DNA from: Chroococcidiopsidaceae cyanobacterium CP_BM_RX_35
GTDB lineage: Bacteria > Cyanobacteriota > Cyanobacteriia > Cyanobacteriales > Chroococcidiopsidaceae
Assembly (NCBI GenBank): GCA_019242465.1
Contig: JAFAVL010000249.1
Coordinates: forward strand, 1 to 8,967
Length of the DNA stretch: 8,967 nt
Direction: 5' to 3'
Shown: positions 1 to 5,966 of the stretch, one piece after another
Position numbering within the stretch: position 1 is the stretch's first letter
How the letters are laid out: every line of letters begins with the position of its first letter
Program-made: the position numbers and the translations under genes
Notes under the pieces: generated by a model
Told to the model about the DNA's origin: nothing
The model's input: the letters and a program-made list of their open reading frames with translations, nothing else
The model's database searches: none

Positions 1-197
1 GTAAGGAAGGAATGATCCATATTTCCCAACTGGCTGACTACCGAGTGGGCAAGGTTGAGGATGAGGTGGCAGTCGGTGATGAGGTGATTGTCAAAGTACG
101 TGAGATTGACAACAAAGGTCGAGTCAATCTCACTCGCTTAGGCATCCACCCAGAGCAAGCAGCCGCTGCCCGCGAAGCAGCAGCAGTGAATCGCTAG
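1..197 (+). CDS. pnp: Polyribonucleotide nucleotidyltransferase (PNPase), C-terminal end, partial
   Basis: Only the last 65 or so codons are present; the reading frame is already open at the left edge (first full codon at 3) and ends with TAG at 195-197. The peptide starts with [11 protein letters not shown] and continues through [13 protein letters not shown] and GRVNLTR, which is the second half of an S1 RNA-binding domain as found at the end of bacterial PNPase. PNPase degrades RNA 3'-to-5' by phosphorolysis, and its S1 and KH domains hold the substrate. An internal ATG at 12 lies inside the S1 fold and is not the start. The tail after the S1 domain is short and alanine-rich. The stop codon lies inside the left arm of the following hairpin. 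Other S1 proteins end similarly, but the [14 protein letters not shown] wording fits PNPase best. Confidence 0.88.
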   Translation, partial: KEGMIHISQLADYRVGKVEDEVAVGDEVIVKVREIDNKGRVNLTRLGIHPEQAAAAREAAAVNR

Positions 198-244
198 TTA
201 GATTTTGGAGCCCGCCCACAGCGCTGGCTCCAAAATCTAACTAG
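194..244 (+). terminator. Perfect 19-bp hairpin at the end of pnp
   Basis: CTAGTTAGATTTTGGAGCC at 194-212 pairs perfectly with its reverse complement at 226-244 around a 13-base loop. The pnp stop codon TAG (195-197) is part of the stem. There is no U-run after it, so it is not a canonical intrinsic terminator. Strong hairpins without U-tracts are common behind cyanobacterial genes, and termination or 3'-end protection is inferred here. Confidence 0.7.
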
Positions 245-275
245 TTAATCAGCTTTGATAACAGTAGGAGCAGCC

Positions 276-665
276 GTGTTTGCAGGAAAACGACCAAATA
301 ATCTGGGCAACCGTGGCGGTAAATTAGCACCCTGTCCAAATACACCGAACTGTGTTAGTAGCCAGAGTTCAGACGCACAGCACAGGATTGAGCCATTGAC
401 TTACAATTCCACCCCAAAAGAGGCTATGGCAGCTCTCAAGGCAGCAATCCAGTCCATTAAAAAAACTCAAATCATTACAGAAAATGAGAATTACCTATAC
501 GCAGAATTCACTAGTGCAATTATGGGTTTTGTTGATGATGTTGAATTCTATTTAGACGAAGAGGCAAAAGTGATCCACGTCCGTTCGGCATCACGTTTGG
601 GAAAGTCGGATTTAGGAGTTAATCGGAAAAGAATTGAAACCATCAGAGAGAAACTGAAAGCATAG
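276..665 (+). CDS. DUF1499 family protein
   Basis: A soluble protein of about 129 residues. Its N-terminal motif CPNTPNCVSSQ (residues 20-30 from the chosen start) is the signature of DUF1499, a family of unknown biochemical function present in cyanobacteria, other bacteria and plants. The C-terminal half carries the family's FVDDVEFYLDE and SASRLGKSDLGVNRKR segments, so the protein looks complete. I chose GTG at 276 because AGGAG (266-270) sits five bases upstream and the resulting start MFAGKRP resembles relatives. The frame also contains a TTG at 255, which would add seven residues but lacks a good ribosome binding site. No signal peptide or membrane helix is evident. It stands between the pnp hairpin and the metal-ATPase gene, and the 41-bp gap to the latter gives no functional clue. 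Confidence 0.85.
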   Translation: MFAGKRPNNLGNRGGKLAPCPNTPNCVSSQSSDAQHRIEPLTYNSTPKEAMAALKAAIQSIKKTQIITENENYLYAEFTSAIMGFVDDVEFYLDEEAKVIHVRSASRLGKSDLGVNRKRIETIREKLKA

Positions 666-706
666 GATTGCTCTAAAATGCTGGGAGTTGCCTATACTTT
701 GCCAAG

Positions 707-1819
707 ATGGCTCAAATTCCTTTCCTGAAAACTCAGCTTCTGCAAGTGGGGGGCATGGATTGTGGCGGTTGTGCCAAAACCCTTGGAGCGAGCCTACAGA
801 AGTTACCGGGAATAAAAGAAACCCAGGTAAGCTTTGCAACGGGACGGCTGAAGGTAACTTATAACCTGCAAGAAGTCAGTGAAACGGCAATCTCTGACCG
901 CATCGCTGCCTTGGGCTACACTGCTCATCAAATTTCAGGAGTGAGCGCTTCTGACACTGACGATTCCTGCCCTAACTTTCTAGAGGAGGGGCAGTCAGTT
1001 ACGAAGCCGACAGAGACAACTGATCTGACTGGTTTAAAATTCTGGCTCAAGACGCGCCGAGGGCAAAGCGTCATCCTGGCAGGAGCGGGAATAGTCCTAG
1101 GATTTCTAGCTCAATATCTAGGGCTGTCTGTCTGGATATTAAGGGCTTTCTACGGCATTGGTATTGTCGGAGCAGGTTATCCTATTGCACTAGCCGGACT
1201 GTTCGAGTTACGCTTACGTCGGGCTGATATGAACCTCCTAATGACCATTTCAGTCATCGGAGCGGTGATTTTAGGGGATTGGTTCGAGGGGGCGCTGGTC
1301 GTTTTCCTTTTCTCCCTCGGCACCACGCTTCAAAGCTTCACCTTTAGGCGTACCCACAATGCCATTCGAGCGCTGATAGATTTGACCCCACCGACTACTA
1401 CAGTCAAGCGAGGTGGACAGGAAGTTACGGTGTCGGTTGCAGCAGTTCAGATTGGTGACATTCTATTACTTCGACCAGGGCAGCGGGTGGCGCTCGATGG
1501 TGTAGTTATTTCTGGTTATTCAGCAATCGACCAGTCTCCTATTACTGGGGAATCCCTTCCTGAGGATAAAGCCCCTGGCGATCGCGTCTTTGCAGGAACA
1601 CTGAATCAGTCAGGCTTTTTAGAGGTCAAAGTCACTCACCTAGCTAGGGACACAACCGTTGCTAAAATTATTCATTTAGTGACGAAAGGACTGTTTTTGT
1701 TGCTGGGAACATTTGGCTTTGTCGGATTAGCCTTAGCAGTGTTGGCAGATATGGGAACTTCCTTGCTGGTGACTGCAAACGGGATGCGGCTATTTAAAAC
1801 TAAGACTCTGGAGGATTGA
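707..1819 (+). CDS. Heavy-metal P1B-type ATPase with large in-frame internal deletion
   Basis: The protein (370 residues) begins with a heavy-metal-associated domain (GMDCGGC, residues 16-22), as in Zn/Cd/Pb-exporting ZntA/CadA pumps. Four membrane helices follow (about 121-140, 145-165, 176-192, 193-211), then the actuator domain with TGES at 280-283. After RDTTVAKIIHLV (ending at 325) the sequence jumps to TKGLFLLLGTFG and VLADMGTSLLV, which are the last two helices (M5-M6) of such pumps. Missing are M3, M4 with its CPC motif, the DKTGT phosphorylation site and the whole nucleotide-binding domain, about 330 residues compared with the roughly 700 usual for the family. K327 and D348 match the Lys and Asp of the ZntA transport site. 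Without the catalytic Asp it cannot pump by the known mechanism. The reading frame is intact throughout. ATG at 707 is the only start before an in-frame stop at 674; the ribosome site is weak. It may be a relic, or a membrane metal-binding protein. Confidence 0.85.
   Translation: MAQIPFLKTQLLQVGGMDCGGCAKTLGASLQKLPGIKETQVSFATGRLKVTYNLQEVSETAISDRIAALGYTAHQISGVSASDTDDSCPNFLEEGQSVTKPTETTDLTGLKFWLKTRRGQSVILAGAGIVLGFLAQYLGLSVWILRAFYGIGIVGAGYPIALAGLFELRLRRADMNLLMTISVIGAVILGDWFEGALVVFLFSLGTTLQSFTFRRTHNAIRALIDLTPPTTTVKRGGQEVTVSVAAVQIGDILLLRPGQRVALDGVVISGYSAIDQSPITGESLPEDKAPGDRVFAGTLNQSGFLEVKVTHLARDTTVAKIIHLVTKGLFLLLGTFGFVGLALAVLADMGTSLLVTANGMRLFKTKTLED
1578..1585. repeat. HIP1 palindrome GCGATCGC
   Basis: Exact GCGATCGC octamer within the ATPase gene. 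HIP1 is highly over-represented in many cyanobacterial genomes. It supports the taxonomic assignment rather than a local function. Confidence 0.75.
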
Positions 1820-2767
1820 ATGATGGCACATAACCACAACCACGAGCATAGCCATAGCCACGGACATCATCATGGTCATACTCATACAAGCGCAAGTTTT
1901 GGTCGCGCCTTTGCCATCGGCACTGCACTTAACCTAGGGTTTGTCATCGTTGAGGCAGTCTATGGCTACCTGGCACACTCCCTTGCCTTGTTTGCCGATG
2001 CGGGTCACAACCTAGGGGATGTGCTGGGACTTGTCCTCGCCTGGGGTGCAAGTGTCCTCGCTCGTCGCCCTCCGACAAAACGCTACACCTATGGGTTTCG
2101 TGGTAGCTCGATCCTGGCTGCTCTAGTGAATGCTGTTGTTCTCCTGCTGTCGATGGGTGCGATCACTTGGGAAGCCATCCGACGCTTCAGTGACCCTGGA
2201 CCTGTTTCCGGGGGAACGGTCATTTGGGTTGCAGTGGTGGGGATTGTCATTAATACAATAACTGCGCTCATGTTTATGTCAGGTCGAAGGAGTGACTTAA
2301 ACATCCGTGGAGCGTTCCTGCATATGGCTGCTGACGCAATGGTATCGCTCGGAGTTGTGCTGGCAGGTATCGTTATCTTGGTGACGCACTGGCTCTGGGT
2401 TGACCCAGTCGTGAGCTTAATCCTCGTGATCGTTGTTGTTGTTGGGACGTGGCAGTTGCTACGCGACTCCGTGAACTTGGCGCTGGATGCAGTACCAGAG
2501 GGAATTGAGCCGCGTGCTGTGCAAACGTATCTAACTGAGCGTCCCGGTGTGTCTCAAGTCCATGACCTCCACATCTGGGCTATGAGTACAACAGAGACGG
2601 CGCTCACAGTCCACCTGGTTATACCAGAAGGCTACCCCGGCGATGCTTTTTTGTCCCAAGTCTGCAAAGAGCTTCATGACCACTTCGGCATTGAACACTC
2701 CACCATTCAGGTAGAGACTGGGGATTCAGAGCATCCCTGTGCCTTGGAGCCAGACCACGTTATCTAA
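1820..2767 (+). CDS. CDF-family divalent metal (Zn/Cd) cation exporter
   Basis: A complete 315-residue cation diffusion facilitator of the CzcD/ZitB kind, an inner-membrane antiporter that exports Zn2+ (often also Cd2+ or Co2+) in exchange for protons. The N-terminus is a histidine-rich stretch with 11 His among residues 4-22, typical of a cytosolic metal-collecting tail. Six helices lie near 30-50, 60-81, 96-118, 132-154, 167-188 and 192-214. The transport-site pairs are visible as HNLGD in helix 2 (H63, D67) and HMAAD in helix 5 (H168, D172), the HxxxD pattern associated with zinc. The cytosolic dimerisation domain carries HDLHIW (248-253). The gene starts at the base after the ATPase stop, with GGAGG at 1810-1814 in the end of that gene, so the two are co-transcribed and probably translationally coupled. 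ATG at 1823 is an equally possible start. No key residue is missing. Confidence 0.93.
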   Translation: MMAHNHNHEHSHSHGHHHGHTHTSASFGRAFAIGTALNLGFVIVEAVYGYLAHSLALFADAGHNLGDVLGLVLAWGASVLARRPPTKRYTYGFRGSSILAALVNAVVLLLSMGAITWEAIRRFSDPGPVSGGTVIWVAVVGIVINTITALMFMSGRRSDLNIRGAFLHMAADAMVSLGVVLAGIVILVTHWLWVDPVVSLILVIVVVVGTWQLLRDSVNLALDAVPEGIEPRAVQTYLTERPGVSQVHDLHIWAMSTTETALTVHLVIPEGYPGDAFLSQVCKELHDHFGIEHSTIQVETGDSEHPCALEPDHVI

Positions 2768-2800
2768 CAACCGATGGACCGAAGCAAATCCCACTACTAG

Positions 2801-2971
2801 GTTATCGAGCGTCGTGCCGATGACTATCTTTTACTAAACACAATTAACAGAATTGTAAGTTTTTATTTTAAAATGCAACATTTTTGCGAAGTGTGTACTA
2901 ATATGCTTGAAATTCTGGAAGCTGATAGGTTCTCAAACTATCGGTATCTAGCCAATAAGTCTAAGAGGTAG
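2801..2971 (+). pseudogene. Possible GAF-domain remnant (or tiny ORF) upstream of the radical SAM gene
   Basis: A frame open from 2801 to TAG at 2969-2971 encodes short stretches such as LLLNTINRI and LEILEADRFSNYRYL. These resemble the start of cyanobacterial GAF sensor domains, which commonly read like LINRIR...LLxADRVxIYRF. No start codon with a ribosome site precedes it, and an in-frame stop at 2798-2800 cuts it off from anything upstream. I therefore read it tentatively as a degenerate fragment of a sensor protein. A 32-codon ORF starting at ATG 2873 sits in the same frame and contains two cysteines, but it has no Shine-Dalgarno sequence. The resemblance rests on pattern memory only, so confidence is low. 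Confidence 0.25.
2844..2874 (+). promoter_or_regulatory. Candidate sigma70-type promoter before the radical SAM gene
   Basis: TTAACA (2844-2849) and TAAAAT (2869-2874) each match five of six consensus bases. The 19-base spacer is longer than ideal. It would give a leader of about 95 bases. An imperfect inverted repeat, CTGATAG (2922-2928) and CTATCGG (2938-2944), lies in that leader. This is suggestive only. Confidence 0.25.
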
Positions 2972-2976
2972 AATCA

Positions 2977-4050
2977 ATGGAATTGTTAACCTTGTCTAGG
3001 TTGGGCGTAAAGCATACCCAAAATGCAGCAGCAGAATCAATCTACCGTAGCACAGGATACGATATCACAAGACCAGTCACCTTTTATGGAATTATCAATG
3101 AGCATTGTAATGTTAAGTGCCGTCAATGCGAGTATTGGCGGCTCAAGCACTATAAAGAGGAAATGACTATTGAAGAGTGGCAGAACGCCCTATTAAGCAT
3201 TAAAGAATTTGTGGGTGAGTTCTCCATAAACTTTAGTGGTGGTGAACCATACATTAAAAAAGGTTTTGTAGACTTACTTGCTTTTTGCCATCAGAATGGC
3301 ATTCAAAGCGGTGTGACGACTAATGGTTCTTGCATGACAAAGGAGAACGCAGCAAAGACTGTAGCGGCTCGTCCCTTTAATGTAAACATCTCAGTAGATG
3401 GACCTAACGCAGAACTCCATGATTATCTTCGTGGTTCTTCAGGATTGTTTGCCAAACTTTCTAAAGGTATTACGTATCTACGCGAGGAGAGTCAGAAACA
3501 GGATGTGCAGTTTCCGATCACCGTTAAGCCAACTATCAACAGATTAAATTTCCGCCTGCTGCCTAGCATAGTTGAGTGGGCTCAAGAAATTGGTGCCACA
3601 ACTATTAATTTCCAACCTGTTAATCGTTGGACACAAGAAACTTATGAAGAACTTTGGATAGAAGAAGAAGAACATGAGTTACTAGAAGAAGTTCTTGAGC
3701 ACTTAATTGAAATGAAGAAAAACGGTGCTCCAATTATGAATAGTGATGAAGTCCTCCGGCTGATGTTGCCCCACTTCCGTGAAGAAAAGGCTCCTCCTGA
3801 AGCTAGACCCTGTAAGGTTGGGCTGCGCAATTTTTGGATTGATACCCGAGGAGATGTGAAACTTTGTGATGAATACCCTGTAATTGGTAACGTTAAATAC
3901 CAAAGCGCCAAAGAGATCTGGTATGGCGAAAAAGCAAGGGCAGTCCGTCAGCAGACTTTAGCCTGCGGTAAGCTCTGTCTGATTACCTGTGTGTCACAAA
4001 AAACACTCAAAGATAAAGTCATGATGGGACTGAAATTACTAAAGAATTGA
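2977..4050 (+). CDS. Radical SAM protein with SPASM/twitch-type C-terminal cysteines
   Basis: A complete 357-residue radical SAM enzyme. CNVKCRQC (C44, C48, C51) is the CxxxCxxC site for the 4Fe-4S cluster that cleaves S-adenosylmethionine; SGGEP at 87-91 is the SAM-contact motif, and NISVDGP supplies a further barrel strand. The C-terminal region has C279, C297, C330, C334 and C338, with a GNV...S..EIW segment between them, the arrangement of SPASM/twitch domains that hold extra Fe-S clusters. Such proteins modify peptides, mature enzymes or act in glycan and cofactor pathways; I cannot assign the substrate. ATG at 2977 has AAGAGG at 2963-2968, eight bases upstream. The next gene is a frameshifted glycosyltransferase 181 bp away, so a glycan or antibiotic-like cluster is possible. 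No recognisable precursor-peptide gene lies beside it. Base composition is more AT-rich than in the metal genes to the left. Confidence 0.88.
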   Translation: MELLTLSRLGVKHTQNAAAESIYRSTGYDITRPVTFYGIINEHCNVKCRQCEYWRLKHYKEEMTIEEWQNALLSIKEFVGEFSINFSGGEPYIKKGFVDLLAFCHQNGIQSGVTTNGSCMTKENAAKTVAARPFNVNISVDGPNAELHDYLRGSSGLFAKLSKGITYLREESQKQDVQFPITVKPTINRLNFRLLPSIVEWAQEIGATTINFQPVNRWTQETYEELWIEEEEHELLEEVLEHLIEMKKNGAPIMNSDEVLRLMLPHFREEKAPPEARPCKVGLRNFWIDTRGDVKLCDEYPVIGNVKYQSAKEIWYGEKARAVRQQTLACGKLCLITCVSQKTLKDKVMMGLKLLKN

Positions 4051-4076
4051 AACTAAAATGCTATTGTGCTTCCAGT

Positions 4077-4176
4077 AAGCCGACTGAGAGTTGAGGATCC
4101 GAGCAGTTTTAGCCCAAGAAACGGTTTCTTGGGAAATCTAGTCAACAACTGATACGACTCTCAGTCCACGGCTTTT
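4077..4176 (+). other. Nested inverted-repeat RNA structure between the radical SAM and glycosyltransferase genes
   Basis: An outer stem pairs GACTGAGAGT (4082-4091) perfectly with ACTCTCAGTC (4157-4166). It is extended by AAGCC (4077-4081) with GGCTT (4170-4174) across a 3-base bulge, and followed by TT. Inside lies a separate perfect hairpin at 4113-4133. GTTGA (4090-4094) and TCAAC (4142-4146) offer an alternative pairing. The whole folds as a roughly 100-base two-level structure ending in four Ts. It may be a terminator for the radical SAM gene, a regulatory leader for the glycosyltransferase, or a remnant of a small non-autonomous element. Confidence 0.5.
4113..4133 (+). terminator. 9-bp hairpin with three-base loop
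   Basis: CCCAAGAAA (4113-4121) pairs perfectly with TTTCTTGGG (4125-4133) around CGG. Short perfect hairpins of this look are typical of cyanobacterial intergenic terminators. No U-run follows, and it forms the core of the larger nested structure at 4077-4176. Confidence 0.5.
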
Positions 4177-4231
4177 GTTCAGTTACTTGCTTTTCTCACT
4201 CCTTTTACATTGAACTAGGAACATAAAAAAG

Positions 4232-5517
4232 ATGAGTGATGAACCATTAAAAGTATTGCTTGTTATAGAGTTATGCAATCCTGACTTTTCATCTGATCCT
4301 TTATCAGGATTCAAGTTTTTTAAAGACATTAGCAAAATTGTTGAAGCCACGCTTGTTACCCATGAAAGAAATAAGACAGCTCTTGAAAAAAGAGGATATC
4401 ATCAGAATATTACTTATATTCCCGAAAGGGATTTTTACAAAAAATATTATCGCTTTATGCTATTTTTTACAGACAAAGTAAAGAAAGAGTTTATAAGACG
4501 ACCTTTATCTCTTGCCTTATTTTACCCGCTTTATTCAGATTTTAATCAACAGGTATACGAAAAATTCAAAACACAGATACTTAGAGGAGATTATGACATA
4601 GTGCATGCTATAACTCCTATGCATACTAGATATCCATTTAAGGTAGTTAAGGCATGTAAGCATACACCTTTTCTCCTAGGACCTGTTAATGGAGGTGTTC
4701 CCTTTCCCGAATGGTTTGAGGAGATTAAAATCAAAAAATATCTTAATCTAAGCTTTTTGGTAGACGTAGCCAAATTTGTCATACCAGGTTATTTAGAAAC
4801 TTATCAACGAGCAGATAGAATATTAGCAGGCTCAACATTCACTTTAAACATGTTGAAAACTCGATTTGGGATCAAAGATAATAAAATTAGTCTATTTCCT
4901 GAAAATGGGATTTCAAGTGAGTTCTTATCTGCGGCAGTGAAAGAAACCAAAAAATTAGGCAAAATAATTTTACTATTTGTAGGTAGATTAATAGCTTTCA
5001 AGTGTCCTGATATTCTTTTGAAGCAGTTGGTAGATTAAAAAAAGATTTAAGAGATAAAATTCAATTAATAATAATAGGTGACGGTCAAGAAAAGCCTTAT
5101 TTAGAAAAAAAAGTACAGGAGCTTTGTTTGAGCAAAGTTGTGAAGTTTGTAGGCTGGGTTCACCAAGAGCAAACACTTGAATATTATAGGCAGGCGGATA
5201 TTTTCTGCTTTCCTTCTGTTAGAGAATCTGGTGGAACAGTAGTATTAGAAGCTATGGCTTGTGGGCTTCCCTGTATTGTTGCAAAAAACGGTGGTATTGC
5301 TGAATACGTAACCGAGGAAGCGGGTTTTAGAATTGAGCCTCTTTCAAGAGAATATTTAACGCAGGAATTAAAGAATAAGATAGAACTGTTAGTTAATGAT
5401 GAGGAACTACGGAAAAGTATGTCAGCGAAATGTATTGAAAGAGCCCGAGAATTTGAATGGGGGCATAAGGCAAGAAAGGTAGTTGAAATTTATCAAGAAC
5501 TGCTCCTTGAGAAATAA
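4232..5517 (+). pseudogene. GT4-family glycosyltransferase, split by a one-base frameshift
   Basis: The first part (4232-5038, 268 codons) has the N-terminal Rossmann half of a GT-B glycosyltransferase (KVLLVIE start, GPVNGG at residues 150-155) and reaches IILLFVGRLIAFKCPDILL before running into TAA. The rest continues in another frame from about 5023: AVGRLKKDLRDK, IIIGDGQ, KFVGWV, then the GT4 catalytic signature ESGGTVVLE (EX7E, 5224-5250), ending at TAA 5515-5517. Inserting one G between 5020 and 5021 restores the family reading LLEAVGRL. The joined product would be about 428 residues, normal for GT4 enzymes that transfer sugars from nucleotide donors to glycans or lipids. A second ATG at 5128 could only yield a 129-residue C-terminal half without the acceptor domain. 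AGGA at 4217-4220 precedes the first start. Codons are visibly AT-rich compared with flanking genes, suggesting transfer. Confidence 0.85.
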
Positions 5518-5616
5518 TTAGAAAATCTATGATGTTAGCTCAAGAGCCAGGGTTGCTCTTTAGGGGTTAGGTAACAGCCCAAAGTGGGATTTCGATCAAA
5601 AATATTCGTTATCTAC

Positions 5617-5941
5617 GAAGGTTTAGGGTTGCTGAGGTCATTAGGTCGCAGCGAGGGTGGTTTCCGGCTATTTTCAGCAGATGTTCTTCCCCATCTAGCC
5701 TTCATGCAGATATCGTCAACTTGGGCTATGTCATCAACGTGATTGAGTCTCAAGCAGAGCGACGAGCAGCCCTAGACAAAGCCTGGAAGTTAATCCGTAC
5801 CGTAAAGTCTTGATTGTAGCTGCACAGGTTCTGATTGCTCAGGGCAATAGCCAAATTGCCTATCGTGATGGAGTAGTCAACAGCCGGAATACATTTCAGA
5901 AATACGATGACCAGGAAGAACTGAAAATCTATGCAGATTGA
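5617..5941 (+). pseudogene. Relic of a DNA phosphorothioation-associated putative methyltransferase (C-terminal part)
   Basis: Between two genes lies decayed coding sequence. From 5706 one frame reads ADIVNLGYVINVIES and then ERRAALDKAWKL, until a stop at 5811-5813. The next frame, from 5804, reads KVLIVAAQVLI, SRNTFQKYDDQEELKIYAD and stops at 5939-5941. Adding one C near 5800 restores R-T-R-K-V. These strings match my memory of the putative methyltransferase that accompanies DndBCDE-type phosphorothioation loci, including the NLGYVINVIE and SRNTFQKY motifs. Upstream, LRSLG and GW.P pieces occur in different frames from about 5617, suggesting further frameshifts. Neither a start codon nor the N-terminal half is present, and no dnd genes are in the window. 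The family assignment is from recalled motifs and not from a search; 5518-5616 shows nothing I can assign. Confidence 0.62.
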
Positions 5942-5961
5942 CCTACAGGATCTGTAGGTCA
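5939..5961. terminator. Bidirectional 10-bp hairpin between convergent genes
   Basis: TGACCTACAG (5939-5948) pairs perfectly with CTGTAGGTCA (5952-5961) around GAT. It contains the stop codon of the methyltransferase relic and lies five bases beyond the stop of the acyltransferase on the other strand. The symmetric stem suggests termination in both directions, though no long U-run follows on either strand. Confidence 0.55.
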
Positions 5962-5966
5962 CCTAC

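Noticed and set aside
255..275. TTG at 255 as start of the DUF1499 protein
   Set aside because: The GTG at 276 has AGGAG five bases upstream and gives a family-like N-terminus. The TTG has no comparable site and lies close to the pnp hairpin.
668..698. TTGCTC...TATACT as promoter for the ATPase gene
   Set aside because: The -35 match is weak, the spacer is 19 bases, and the -10 lies only eight bases before the start codon, which would need an almost leaderless transcript.
2089..2304. - strand ORF inside the CDF transporter gene
   Set aside because: It lies opposite conserved transmembrane helices of the transporter and has no motif of its own.
3642..3911. Overlapping - strand ORFs inside the radical SAM gene
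   Set aside because: They are shadows of a strongly supported coding frame with its Fe-S motifs on the + strand.
5036..5043. A7 run at the glycosyltransferase break as a programmed frameshift site
   Set aside because: The run begins inside the TAA stop of the first frame, after the point where the reading frame is lost, so slippage there cannot rejoin the halves. A missing G at 5020/5021 explains the break better.
5750..5962. 70-codon open frame on the - strand
   Set aside because: It is antisense to the methyltransferase relic, whose + strand frames carry recognisable motifs. The - strand peptide has none.
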